Shown here piece after piece: positions 52,233 through 62,894 of a stretch of 64,000 nucleotides of DNA (position 1 is its first letter; every line of letters starts with the position of its first letter). The position numbers and the translations under genes are program-made. The stretch spans positions 1,240,001-1,304,000 of the forward strand of contig NZ_CP040005.1 in assembly GCF_005696555.1 (NCBI RefSeq). The letters run 5' to 3'. Under the pieces are notes generated by a model. The model searched no databases, was not told the DNA's origin, and saw nothing but the letters and a program-made list of their open reading frames with translations. The DNA is from Actinomyces sp. oral taxon 171 str. F0337. GTDB lineage: Bacteria; Actinomycetota; Actinomycetes; Actinomycetales; Actinomycetaceae.

Positions 52233-53065
52233 AGACCGGACTGGGAACGAATGGTGGACTGCACGCGCGCCAGACTACCGATCGTCTCCTTGCGGAAGCT
52301 GCGTCGCACGATGAACGAGGCCCCTGCGAAGCCGAGGACTGTCCATGCCACCAGGACCCCGACGGCAAGCGCCGGGGAGAAGGCTCGGCCCACCTCCCAC
52401 GAGGGGTCACCCACCAGCACCCAGCGGGTCAGGTGCCCCGACCAGTAGGTGGGCAGTACCAGCTGAACCGCCTGCACCCAGGACGGGAGGCGGTCCATGG
52501 GCATGAAGAAACCACTCGTTCCGACGAGGGCGAAGATGGGCAGGTAGGAGGCCATGAAGCTGTAGGCGCCGCGAACGAAGGTGCCCACGAGGAAGCCCAG
52601 CGGGACCGTCGCAATAGCCGACAGCGCTATGAGTGGCAGGCAGGCCAGCACCTGGGACGTACTCACGGGCAGCGCCTCAACGAACAGGGCTCCCCCGAGA
52701 AGAATGGCACCCTGGAAGACCAGGGTCTGAGTGATCGAGGACATCGTCTTACCGATTGCCCACGCAAGCGGGCCGCGGGGCAGGACGCGCACCCGCAGCA
52801 GGGCACCACCGATACGGTCGATGTAGGTCTCGCTGGCGATCTGGAGGGTGATGAAGCAGCTGATCGTGCCGATGCTGCTGGCGAGGAACATGGGGCCGAA
52901 GGTTGCGTGGGCCTCGGCGTTCACCTGGGTGTTCCTGCCGACGACCACGATGGCGCTTAAGGATGCCAGCAGCGCGACGCTCATTCCGACAATACCTGCT
53001 CGAAGATCGGTGGCCGCCTGTCGGGAGGCTGCGCGCAGAACTGCCAGGACGGTGTGAATGCTCAT
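52229..53065 (-). CDS. ABC-2 type permease (copy B)
   Basis: Sequence identical by eye to 34818-35654, with 278 residues and six membrane segments. It is probably the same chromosomal gene listed twice. Confidence 0.82.
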   Translation of the reverse strand: MSIHTVLAVLRAASRQAATDLRAGIVGMSVALLASLSAIVVVGRNTQVNAEAHATFGPMFLASSIGTISCFITLQIASETYIDRIGGALLRVRVLPRGPLAWAIGKTMSSITQTLVFQGAILLGGALFVEALPVSTSQVLACLPLIALSAIATVPLGFLVGTFVRGAYSFMASYLPIFALVGTSGFFMPMDRLPSWVQAVQLVLPTYWSGHLTRWVLVGDPSWEVGRAFSPALAVGVLVAWTVLGFAGASFIVRRSFRKETIGSLARVQSTIRSQSGL

Positions 53066-53912
53066 GCTCGGGCCTCCTTGCTGACGAGGGAGAGGTAGGT
53101 CTCCTCCAGGGTGGGACGGGTGATGGTGAGCCCGGTGATGTGATCGAGATCAAGCTCCTTGACGAAGCGCTCGGGGAGTGGGTGGAGTGGACGTGGCGGG
53201 TGCCGTCCTGGACCCAGGTGATCTCGGCGCCGCGGTCAAGGCGCTCGCGCAGCGCCGTGACCGTGCCGTCGGCAAGGATCCGCCCCTCGTTCATGATGAG
53301 CACCCGAGAGGCCAGGTGCTCGGCCTCGGCCAGGTCATGGGTGGTCATGATGATGGTGGCGTCATCGTCGACCCGGGCCAGGATGAGATCGTGCAGGCGC
53401 GCCTTCGAGACCGGGTCCAGTCCGGTCGTCGGCTCGTCCAGGATGAGGATCTCGGGTGAGGCCATGAGCGCGGCCGCGAAGTCAATGGTGCGTCGCTGCC
53501 CGCCGGAGAGCCGTGACAGCCGGGAGCCGGCCTTCTCGCTGAGCCCGACGGCGTCGAGCACCTCGTCGACGCTGCTCACCCGGCTTGTCGCCGTCAGCTG
53601 GACCGAGCGGATCCACTCCAGCTGGTCCCTCACCCGCCACTTGGCGTGATCGGTCCAGCTCTGCTGCACCAGTCCGATCCGCGCCCAGAAGTCGGCGCCC
53701 GCCCGGCGCGGATCGGTGCCGAGCACGCGCACCCTGCCGCTGGTCGGCATCAGTGAACCCAGCAGGTTCTCCACGAGCGTCGTCTTGCCCACGCCGTTGG
53801 GGCCGAGCAGGCAGACGACCTCTCCGGCCTCGACCGACAGGTCGATGCCACGCAGCACCGGGGTGTCCCCGTAGGAGAACTCGAGGTTCTCCGTGGTGAT
53901 GACTGGAGCCAT
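53062..53912 (-). pseudogene. ABC transporter ATPase, copy B, frameshifted (apparent)
   Basis: Same gene as 35651-36502, with one G missing near 53173 (CGGGGAGTGG for CGGGGGAGTGG). The frame misses its stop and reads on antisense of frame through the permease start region, giving an artificial fusion ending at 52749. This is the last discrepancy in copy B. Confidence 0.88.
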
Positions 53913-54058
53913 CGCACAAATCCTCCTGAGTAGAGGCGTAACTGAATATAGTAGAGATACTACATCATGACGTTGGTGTTCGTCGGATTGAGAGTGTGGC
54001 CTGCGGTGGAGCTCCTTCGGCCTCCGTCTCACACTGCGGTCCCGTGCGGCCGTCCTAC

Positions 54059-54154
54059 CTGACGATGGGGTGTCATCGGGGTAGGGTCTACGCCGTGCGA
54101 GCGACTCCAGGCCACCAGGTGAGCCTCCTGCTTAGTCGCCGCGGCGGGGCCTGA
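54059..54154 (+). promoter_or_regulatory. leuA promoter and leader peptide (copy B)
   Basis: Same promoter and 19-codon Leu-rich leader (54095-54154) as at 36649-36744. See the copy A entry for the attenuation reading. Confidence 0.6.
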
Positions 54155-54285
54155 CAGGCCGGCACCCCGACCGCGGCTGGCTCGTTCTGCTCGGCCACGT
54201 TCGCGGCCGCGTTCCTCAGGAGTCAGACGAGTCTTCCGGGAACCGCCGTCGGAACCACGAAGCACCTGATCCCAGGAGAACCCCG

Positions 54286-56067
54286 ATGCGTAACGCCCGC
54301 CCCGCCCCCCAGCAGCCCTCCGGTATGCCGTTTGCCAAGTACCGGCCCTTCCTCGACGTCGCCACCATCGATCTGCCCGACCGCACCTGGCCGGACAAGC
54401 GCATCACCACCGCCCCCCGTTGGCTGAGCACCGACCTGCGCGACGGCAACCAGTCCCTCATCGAGCCCATGGGGCCCCAGGCCAAGCGCGCCGTCTTCGA
54501 CCTGCTTGTGACCATGGGCTTCAAGGAGATCGAGATTGGCTTCCCGGCCGCCTCTCAGACCGACTTCGACTTCGTGCGCTCCCTGGTGGACGACGGTGCG
54601 ATCCCCGAGGACGTCACCATCTCGGTACTCACCCAGTCGCGCGGCGACCTCATCGACCGCACCCTGGACGCCTGCGTCGGCATTCCGCGGGCCACCGTCC
54701 ACCTCTACAACGCCCTGTCACCCATCTTCCGTGACGTCGTCTTCCGTATGGACCGCGACCAGGTCCGCGAGCTCGCCGTCGACGGCACCCGCCAGATCAT
54801 GGCCCGTGCCGAGAAGGTCCTCGACGAGGACACGGTCTTCGGCTACGAGTACTCCCCGGAGTTCTTCATCGACACCGAGCTCGACTACAGCCTCGAGGTC
54901 TGCGAGGCCGTCATGGACGTCTGGGAGCCTGACGGGGACCGCGAGATCATCCTCAACCTGCCTTCCACCGTCGAGCGCGCCACGCCCAACGTCTACGCCG
55001 ACCAGATCGAGTGGATGAGCCGACACCTGTCTCATCGCGACTCGGTGTGCCTGTCACTGCACAACCACAATGACCGCGGCTCGGGCGTGGCCACTGCCGA
55101 GCTCGGCCTCATGGCCGGCGCCGACCGCGTCGAGGGCTGCCTGTTCGGCCACGGCGAGCGCACCGGCAACGTGGACCTGGTGACCCTGGCCCTCAACCTC
55201 TTCAGCCAGGGCGTCGACCCCATGCTGGACCTGTCCGACATCGACGAGGTCCGCCGCATCGTCGAGCGGGCCACCGGCATGGACGTGCCCCCGCGCACCC
55301 CCTACGCCGGCGAGCTCGTCTACACCTCCTTCTCCGGCTCCCACCAGGACGCCATCAAGAAGGGCTTCGCCGCGCGCACCACGCAGGTCAACGCCAAGAA
55401 GGCCGAGGGGCTGTCCGACGCCGAGGCCGAGATCGCCGTCCCCTGGGCCATGCCCTACCTGCCCATCGACCCCCACGACGTGGGCCGCTCCTACGAGGCC
55501 GTCGTGCGCGTCAACTCCCAGTCCGGCAAGGGCGGGGTCGCCTACCTGCTGGGCACCACTCGCAAGCTCGAGCTGCCGCGCCGCCTCCAGATCGAGTTCT
55601 CCCACATCGTCCAGCGCCACACCGACACCTACGGCGGTGAGGTCGACGGCGCCCGCCTGTGGTCGATCTTCGCCGACGAGTACCTGCCCGCCGCGGCCGC
55701 CCCCGAGGCCGAGCTCAGCCGCTGGGGCCGCTTCGAGCTGCGCGGGGCCACCCTGACCTCCACCGGTGACGACAAGGACTCCACCCTCACCGTCACCCTG
55801 ATCGACGGCGGCCAGGAGAAGCACCTGACCGCCGCCGGCAACGGCCCCCTGGACGCCTTCGTCACCGCTCTGGAGAGCACAGGCCTGAGCGTGCGGATCC
55901 TCGACTACGCCGAGCACGCCCTGAGCGAGGGACACGACGCGAAGGCCGCCAGCTACGTCGAGTGCGAGGTCGACGGCCAGGTCCTGTGGGGCGTGGGCAT
56001 TGACCCCTCCATCACCACCTCCTCCTTCAAGGCCGTCATCTCCGCCATCAATCGCGCCCTGCGCTGA
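54286..56067 (+). CDS. leuA: 2-isopropylmalate synthase (copy B)
   Basis: Identical by eye to 36876-38657 (593 residues, all catalytic motifs present). This is the only large gene intact in both copies, because it lies in the inner part of the overlap where neither copy shows errors. It is probably one chromosomal gene listed twice. Confidence 0.92.
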   Translation: MRNARPAPQQPSGMPFAKYRPFLDVATIDLPDRTWPDKRITTAPRWLSTDLRDGNQSLIEPMGPQAKRAVFDLLVTMGFKEIEIGFPAASQTDFDFVRSLVDDGAIPEDVTISVLTQSRGDLIDRTLDACVGIPRATVHLYNALSPIFRDVVFRMDRDQVRELAVDGTRQIMARAEKVLDEDTVFGYEYSPEFFIDTELDYSLEVCEAVMDVWEPDGDREIILNLPSTVERATPNVYADQIEWMSRHLSHRDSVCLSLHNHNDRGSGVATAELGLMAGADRVEGCLFGHGERTGNVDLVTLALNLFSQGVDPMLDLSDIDEVRRIVERATGMDVPPRTPYAGELVYTSFSGSHQDAIKKGFAARTTQVNAKKAEGLSDAEAEIAVPWAMPYLPIDPHDVGRSYEAVVRVNSQSGKGGVAYLLGTTRKLELPRRLQIEFSHIVQRHTDTYGGEVDGARLWSIFADEYLPAAAAPEAELSRWGRFELRGATLTSTGDDKDSTLTVTLIDGGQEKHLTAAGNGPLDAFVTALESTGLSVRILDYAEHALSEGHDAKAASYVECEVDGQVLWGVGIDPSITTSSFKAVISAINRALR

Positions 56068-56089
56068 GGGGGCGTGAGAGACTGCGCCC

Positions 56090-56839
56090 GTGACGAGCAG
56101 GCTGTACCGGGATGAGGCGATCATCCTGCGCACCTACAAGCTGGGCGAGGCCGACCGCATCATCGTGATGCTCACCCGCCACCACGGCCAGGTGCGTGCT
56201 GTGGCAAAGGGGGTGCGCCGCACCACCTCCCGCTTCGGTGCCCGCCTGGAGCCCTTCTCCATGACCGATGTCCAGCTCCACGCCGGGCGCAGCCTCGACG
56301 TCGTCACCCAGGCCGAGATCATCGACCCCTTCGGTCGGGCCGTGAGCGCCGACTACGCCATGTTCACCTGCGCCTCGACCATGGTGGAGACCGCCGAGCG
56401 CCTCAGTGCCGACGACGGAGACCTGGGCACCGAGGCCAGCCCCCAGCAGTACCTGCTGCTGGCCGGGGCCCTGGCCGCCATGTCCCACCGGCGCCACGCC
56501 CCCGGACTCATCCTGGACTCCTACCTGCTGCGGGCCCTGGCCCTGGGGGGCTGGGCGCCCTCGTGCTATGACTGCGCCCTGTGCGGTGCACTCGGACCGC
56601 ACAGGGCCTTCCATGTGCAGGCCGGCGGCGCGGTGTGCGAGTCCTGCCGCTCGGCCGGCGCCGTGGAGGTCGAGCCGGCCACGATGGTGCTCCTGGGGGC
56701 CCTGCTCACCGGCGACTGGGCCGTGGCCGACGCCTCCGGCCAGCGCGAGCGCTCGCAGGCCTCCGGGCTCGTCTCGGCCTACACGACCTGGTACCTGGAG
56801 CGGCGCCTGCGCTCCCTCGCACTGGTGGAAAGAGCATGA
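56090..56839 (+). CDS. recO: DNA repair protein RecO (copy B, intact)
   Basis: RecO loads RecA at gaps with RecR and anneals single strands. The 249-residue protein starts at GTG 56090 with the RecO opening [20 protein letters not shown] and an OB-fold ([20 protein letters not shown]). It carries the Cys-rich zinc motif [11 protein letters not shown] with a distal CESC pair at about residues 160-195. Its stop overlaps the uppS start. The copy A version (38680-39428) is frameshifted. Confidence 0.93.
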   Translation: MTSRLYRDEAIILRTYKLGEADRIIVMLTRHHGQVRAVAKGVRRTTSRFGARLEPFSMTDVQLHAGRSLDVVTQAEIIDPFGRAVSADYAMFTCASTMVETAERLSADDGDLGTEASPQQYLLLAGALAAMSHRRHAPGLILDSYLLRALALGGWAPSCYDCALCGALGPHRAFHVQAGGAVCESCRSAGAVEVEPATMVLLGALLTGDWAVADASGQRERSQASGLVSAYTTWYLERRLRSLALVERA

Positions 56840-57711
56840 CCATGACAGACGTCACCAGAGACATGACGGTCGAGGCGGCTCCGCCCCTGCACCGGCCCGG
56901 CCTGACCCCGCCCGTGCTGCCGGCCGCCTCCCTGCCCCAGCACGTCGCCGTCGTCATGGACGGCAACGGGCGCTGGGCCAATGCCCGCGGCCTGCCCCGC
57001 ACCGAGGGCCACCGGGTGGGGGAGGCCAATATGCTCGACGTCGCCGCCGGCGCCATTGAGATCGGCGTGAAAGAGCTGAGCGTCTACGCCTTCTCCACTG
57101 AGAACTGGCGGCGCTCACCCGGTGAGGTCCGCTTCATCATGGGCTTCGCCCGCAAGGTCCTGCGCGTCCAGCGCGATGTCCTCAACTCCTGGAACGTCAG
57201 GCTGTGCTGGGTCGGTCGCACCCCGCGCCTGTGGAAGTCCGTCCTGCGTGAGCTGCGTGAGGCCGAACGCGTCACCGCCCACAACACGGGCCTCACCCTC
57301 AACCTGTGCATCAACTACGGCGGGCGCGCCGAGATCGCCGACGCCACCCGAGCCATCGCCGAGGACGTGGCCGCCGGCCGCCTCAAGACCTCCTCCGTCA
57401 ACGAGAAGACCATCCAGCGTTACCTCTACTCACCCACCATGCGGGACGTGGACCTGTTCATCCGCACCGGCGACGAGCAACGCACCTCCAACTTCCTCAT
57501 GTGGTCCTCCTCCTATGCCGAGCTCTACTTCTCGCCCCTGGCCTGGCCCGATTTCAACCGCACCGAGCTGTGGAGGGCCTGCGAGGCCTACGCCGGACGC
57601 GAGCGCCGCTACGGCGGCGCCGTAGACAAGGTGCTGCACGAGGAGCCCGCCGATACCGAGGACCCGGAGGACGACGAGGCTGACGAGGAACCGCACCACG
57701 ACGGGCAGTAG
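56836..57711 (+). CDS. uppS: Isoprenyl transferase UppS (copy B)
   Basis: Identical by eye to 39425-40300. ATG 56836 overlaps the recO stop, consistent with a recO-uppS operon. It is probably the same chromosomal gene listed twice. Confidence 0.9.
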   Translation: MTMTDVTRDMTVEAAPPLHRPGLTPPVLPAASLPQHVAVVMDGNGRWANARGLPRTEGHRVGEANMLDVAAGAIEIGVKELSVYAFSTENWRRSPGEVRFIMGFARKVLRVQRDVLNSWNVRLCWVGRTPRLWKSVLRELREAERVTAHNTGLTLNLCINYGGRAEIADATRAIAEDVAAGRLKTSSVNEKTIQRYLYSPTMRDVDLFIRTGDEQRTSNFLMWSSSYAELYFSPLAWPDFNRTELWRACEAYAGRERRYGGAVDKVLHEEPADTEDPEDDEADEEPHHDGQ

Positions 57712-57761
57712 TCGGCCGCCCGGCACCACCGGATCGGGGCCACCAGGCGGATCAGGACAGT

Positions 57762-58187
57762 TCAGTCCTGTGAGGTGTCCTGTGCCGAGCAGGCGGCGCA
57801 CAGGCCGAAGAACTCCGCCGTGTGCTCCATCTGGGTGAAGCCCTGCTGGGTCGACACCCGCTGAATCCACTCCTCCAGCTCACCGCCGGCAACCTCCACG
57901 GTGTAGCCGCAGCGGCGGCACACGATGTGGTGGTGGTGCTCCTGCCTCTCGCAGGCCCGGTAGAGGACCTCGCCCTCGGCGCTGCGCACCTGGTCCACCG
58001 TGCCGGTCTCCGCCAGGGTCTGCAGGTTGCGGTACACGGTGGCCAGCCCCACCTTGGTGCCTTCGGCCTCCAGGGCGGAATGGATCTGCTGGGCCGAGCG
58101 GAACTCGTCGGTGCGGGTGAGGATGTCGGCGACGGCGGCGCGCTGGCGCGTGGCGCGTGGACGCTGCGCCGTGCTGCTTGCGCTCAT
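57762..58187 (-). CDS. zur: Zinc uptake regulator Zur (copy B)
   Basis: Identical by eye to 40351-40776. Here the complete operon context is visible: znuA (61171-60068), znuC (59994-59071), znuB (59074-58184), zur. The last three genes overlap by four bases each, so Zur is made from the operon it is expected to repress. Confidence 0.9.
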   Translation of the reverse strand: MSASSTAQRPRATRQRAAVADILTRTDEFRSAQQIHSALEAEGTKVGLATVYRNLQTLAETGTVDQVRSAEGEVLYRACERQEHHHHIVCRRCGYTVEVAGGELEEWIQRVSTQQGFTQMEHTAEFFGLCAACSAQDTSQD

Positions 58188-59074
58188 GATCTGCCTCCTG
58201 AGGTGATGCGGTGCCGTCGGGAGCGGCTGACGAACTGCAGCAGTCCGGACAGGAGGGCGACGACGGCGTAGCCCCCCACTAGGAGTACCACGATCATGGC
58301 GCCGGGAGAGACCTCCACCCGGTAGGTGATCGTCAGACCCGACACACAGGCCACTACCCCCAGACCCATCGCCAGGTACATGGTGCGGGCGAAGGAGTGC
58401 GAGACGAGCTGGGCGATGGCCACCGGCACGATCATGACGGCCGAGACCAGCAGCGCCCCCACCACCCGCATGGACACTGAGACCGTCAGCGCCGCTACCA
58501 CCGCCACCAGTACGTTGAGGGCACTGGTGGGCAGCCCGCAGGCGCGGGCGAACTCCTCGTCGTGGCACAGCGCGAACAGCGGGCCGCGCAGTCCCAGCCC
58601 CACCAGGAGCACCAGGGTGGCCAGGGCGATGGTGAACCAGGCGTCGGGGACCGAGACCGTGGAGATCGAGCCGAACAGGTAGTAGTTGAGATTCGTCGTC
58701 GTCCCGCCGGCGACGCTAATGAGGATGACGCCCCCGGCGATGCCCCCGTAGAACAGGATCGCCAGGGCCACGTCGCCCCGGGTGCGGCCGTTGGCGCGGA
58801 TGACCTCGATCAGCACGGCGCCCAGCACGCTCACGATGATCGCCCCGGGCACGGCCCAGGCGTCACGGGAGGTGACGTTGGCGGCGGTCCCGGCCAGCCA
58901 GCCCAGGGCGATGCCGGTCAGGGCGATGTGCCCGATCCCGTCGCCCAGCAGCGCCAGGCCCCGCTGAACCAGGTAGGTGCCCACCACCGGGGCGGCCAGC
59001 CCCACCAGGACCGCCACGATGAAGGCCCGCTGGATGAGGGGGCTGGCGAGCATGTCGGAGACGAACTCGATCAT
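58184..59074 (-). CDS. znuB: Zinc/manganese ABC transporter permease, ABC-3 family (copy B, intact)
   Basis: A 296-residue membrane protein with about eight to nine hydrophobic segments. ABC-3 motifs include the opening MIEFVSDMLASPLIQRAFIV, LGDGIGHIALTGIALGWLAG (the coupling region) and SVSMRVVGALLVSAVMIVPV. It overlaps znuC by four bases at its start (59071-59074) and zur by four at its end. Zinc is preferred over manganese because of the Zur gene and the His-rich partner proteins. Confidence 0.9.
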   Translation of the reverse strand: MIEFVSDMLASPLIQRAFIVAVLVGLAAPVVGTYLVQRGLALLGDGIGHIALTGIALGWLAGTAANVTSRDAWAVPGAIIVSVLGAVLIEVIRANGRTRGDVALAILFYGGIAGGVILISVAGGTTTNLNYYLFGSISTVSVPDAWFTIALATLVLLVGLGLRGPLFALCHDEEFARACGLPTSALNVLVAVVAALTVSVSMRVVGALLVSAVMIVPVAIAQLVSHSFARTMYLAMGLGVVACVSGLTITYRVEVSPGAMIVVLLVGGYAVVALLSGLLQFVSRSRRHRITSGGRS

Positions 59075-59994
59075 GGGCGGGTGCTCCTACCGGAATGGGG
59101 GCGCGTTTCAGGCAACCGATGGTCGAGGACGGGGGCGTGGTGGGCCGGAGGGCCTCCGGCGTCAGGGTGGTGGTCGTCGTCGCCGCTGTGAGTGCGGCGT
59201 GGGCCGTGGGACGCGCCGACTCTGCTGTCACGCAGATGAGCGACCTCGCCGGCCGGGCCGTCGGCGACGAGCCGGCCGTCCTGCAGGAGGATCGCCCGCT
59301 GGACGACGTCGGCGAGCTCACCCATCTCGTGCAGGACCGTCACCAGGGTCAGCCCCTGCGCGCGCAGCCCCCGGAGGATCTCGGCCAGGGACTCACGGCT
59401 GGCACGGTCGATGCCGGCCAGGGGCTCATCGAGGATGAGCAGCTCTGGGGAGCGCACCAGGGCTCGGGCGATGAGGACGCGCTGGGCCTGCCCGCCGGAG
59501 AAGACCTGGACGTGGTCCGCGGCCCGGTGGGCCAGGCCGACGGCGTCGAGTGCGGCCATGGCCTTGCATTTGGCGCTCCGCCCCCGGTCGGCCCAGGGCC
59601 TGCGCGGTCCCAGGAGCCCGGATCGCACCACCTCCAGGGCGGTGGCCGGGACACCGGAGCCGGCACCGATCCGCTGGGGGACGTAGCCGACGCGCTCCCA
59701 GGGGACCCTGCGGCGGCGCGAGGTGGGGGCGCCCAGGACCTCGATGCTGCCGCCGGACAGGGGCACCAGCCCCAGAACGGCCTTGACGAGGGTGGACTTG
59801 CCCGAGCCGTTGGCGCCCAGGATCGCCACGGACTCGCCGCCGCCCACGGCCAGGCTCACGTCGTCCAGGATGAGGGAGGAGCCCAGGACGACGCTGAGCT
59901 CGCGGATCCTGATGGCGAGCGCGGACGACGCCGCCCGGGGTGAGTCGGACGGCGTCGTCACAGACGCTGATGATGGTGAAGATGATGAGGTCAT
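59071..59994 (-). CDS. znuC: Zinc/manganese ABC transporter ATP-binding protein (copy B, intact)
   Basis: A 307-residue ATPase. Walker A is AILGANGSGKSTLVKAVLG, the signature is QVFSGGQAQRVLIARALV, Walker B is LLILDEPLAGID, and the H-loop is VTVLHEMGEL. The first 25 residues are Ser-rich and precede the domain. The C-terminal 50 residues are rich in His and Asp (THSGDDDHHPDAGG), a likely metal-binding tail. It lies 73 bp after znuA and overlaps znuB. Confidence 0.91.
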   Translation of the reverse strand: MTSSSSPSSASVTTPSDSPRAASSALAIRIRELSVVLGSSLILDDVSLAVGGGESVAILGANGSGKSTLVKAVLGLVPLSGGSIEVLGAPTSRRRRVPWERVGYVPQRIGAGSGVPATALEVVRSGLLGPRRPWADRGRSAKCKAMAALDAVGLAHRAADHVQVFSGGQAQRVLIARALVRSPELLILDEPLAGIDRASRESLAEILRGLRAQGLTLVTVLHEMGELADVVQRAILLQDGRLVADGPAGEVAHLRDSRVGASHGPRRTHSGDDDHHPDAGGPPAHHAPVLDHRLPETRPHSGRSTRP

Positions 59995-60067
59995 GCCGTT
60001 TCGATCATGCCAATCTGAGTGGACGTCATCTGCTCGGGATCTCGGGCTCGGTGGCCCGGCCCCGAGG

Positions 60068-61171
60068 CTACTGGCACACCATGGCGGACTTGAGCCGCTC
60101 CAGGTTGCTGGTCATGGCGTCGGTGTAGTCGCCCCGCTCGGGCTTGGACTCCAGGGGACTGAGGACGCTCGTCTTCGCATCGGTCTCCGCGGCGATCGCC
60201 TTGGCGGGAGCGTCGGAGACCAGCTCCTCGGTGAAGATCGTCTTCACCCCCGTCTTCTCGACCACCGACTTGATGTTGGCCATCTCAGCGGGGCTGGGCT
60301 CAGCATCGGGGTCGATGCCGGAGATGGAGGCCTGGGTCAGGCCGTAGCGCTCGGCCATGTAGCCGAAGGCGGCGTGGGTGGTGATGAAGGTCTTGTGCTG
60401 GCAGGTGGACAGGCCCTGCTTGTACTGGTTGTCCAGGCCGGTCAGCGCCGTCTTGAGCTTGTCCAGGTTCGCCTTGTAGTCGTTGGCGTTGGCCGGGTCG
60501 ATCTGGGCGAAGGAGGCCTCGAGGGCCTCGGCCACCTTGATCATGCGGTCCGGGTCGAGCCAGAAGTGCGGGTCGAGGTCACTGTCGTGCCCCTCCTCGC
60601 CCTCGGTGTGACCGTGCTCATCGTGACCGTGCTCGTCCTTGTGCTCGTCGTGGCCGGCCTCGCTGGCCTGCGCGGTGGCGGCGGCACTCGCCGTGGCCGA
60701 GGCGCCGTCGGTGGCCTCCTCGCCGTGCTCGTGCTCCTCCTCAACCCCCTCGTGGTGGACGAGGTTGGCCGGCTTGCTGAGGTCCACCACGGTGGGCCCG
60801 GAGCCGACCTCCTTGACGGCCTTGTCCAGGGAGGGCTGGAAGCCGGGGACGTAGGCGATGAGGTCGGCCTTGCCCAGCTCGGCGGTCGCCTTGCCGGAGA
60901 GCTCGAAGTCGTGCGGCTCGACGTTGGCCGGGGTCACGGTGGAGACCTTGACGAGCTTGCCGCCAATGGCCTCGGCCAGGTACTGGATCGGGTAGAAGGA
61001 CGTAGAGACCGTCAGGGTCTTGCCCGGGGCGATCGTGTGCGGTGCCGAGGCACTTGACGAGTTCTCGCTCTTCAGGGCGCTGCACGCGCTCATACCGGCG
61101 GCCAGGATCAGGGTGGCTCCGAGCGCCACGATGCGACGGAGGTGGTGGGAACGAGCCTGTGAAACACTCAT
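60068..61171 (-). CDS. znuA: Zinc ABC transporter substrate-binding lipoprotein (copy B, intact)
   Basis: From ATG 61171 the protein has 367 residues. A lipoprotein-type signal ends at Cys30 ([10 protein letters not shown]). Cluster A-I binding features follow: [12 protein letters not shown] (first His ligand), a long His/Asp/Glu-rich loop (about residues 140-195, with repeats such as [11 protein letters not shown]), DPHFWLDP (second His), and [15 protein letters not shown] (third His). The His-rich loop is typical of zinc-specific ZnuA proteins. An upstream in-frame ATG at 61207 would run through the Zur-like box, so I prefer 61171. Confidence 0.92.
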   Translation of the reverse strand: MSVSQARSHHLRRIVALGATLILAAGMSACSALKSENSSSASAPHTIAPGKTLTVSTSFYPIQYLAEAIGGKLVKVSTVTPANVEPHDFELSGKATAELGKADLIAYVPGFQPSLDKAVKEVGSGPTVVDLSKPANLVHHEGVEEEHEHGEEATDGASATASAAATAQASEAGHDEHKDEHGHDEHGHTEGEEGHDSDLDPHFWLDPDRMIKVAEALEASFAQIDPANANDYKANLDKLKTALTGLDNQYKQGLSTCQHKTFITTHAAFGYMAERYGLTQASISGIDPDAEPSPAEMANIKSVVEKTGVKTIFTEELVSDAPAKAIAAETDAKTSVLSPLESKPERGDYTDAMTSNLERLKSAMVCQ

Positions 61172-61185
61172 GCGAATCATTCTCA
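61171..61185 (-). promoter_or_regulatory. Zur box at the znuA start
   Basis: TGAGAAT-G-ATTCGCA on the minus strand fits the 7-1-7 Fur/Zur palindrome with one arm mismatch. It overlaps the znuA start region, where a bound repressor would block initiation. The zur gene is the last gene of this operon. Confidence 0.7.
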
Positions 61186-61399
61186 TACTCTGATGGCTGT
61201 GCGTCAAACTCCGAGGGATTCCGCGTGTGCGCTGCTGAGAGCCGGTTTGAACAGTAGTCAGAAGGGCCGCTCGAGCGCTTGCGTGCGCATCCGCGGTGCG
61301 ACGGGCCCCTCACCAGCTGTCGGCGGCTGTCCGCCTAGACTGTTCCCACTCGTCCCCACCAACCAGGCGGGACCACGACCACTCCTGAAGGAGCATCCG

Positions 61400-62791
<1,392 letters not shown>

Positions 62792-62840
62792 GCCGCGCCG
62801 AGCAGGCCGGCAGCGCCACTGACCCGGCCACCATCTCGAT

Positions 62841-62882
62841 CCCGCCCCGTGTCCCTGGCTCACGTCAGGGACACGGGGCGGG
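62841..62882 (+). terminator. 17-bp stem terminator after glycyl-tRNA synthetase
   Basis: Arms 62841-62857 and 62866-62882 are perfect reverse complements with an 8-nt loop, 50 bp after the stop. The next gene begins 13 bp later, so its promoter may overlap the hairpin or readthrough may occur. Confidence 0.8.
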
Positions 62883-62894
62883 CATGATGGGACG

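Noticed and set aside
52749..54032. A 427-residue ABC ATPase fusion protein on the minus strand of copy B
   Set aside because: It exists only because one G is missing near 53173. The intact copy A shows separate ATPase and permease genes.
60639..60854. Hydrophobic Val/Leu-rich plus-strand frame opposite the znuA His-rich loop
   Set aside because: It is the antisense of His/Asp/Glu repeats (GTG/CTC runs), not a membrane protein gene.
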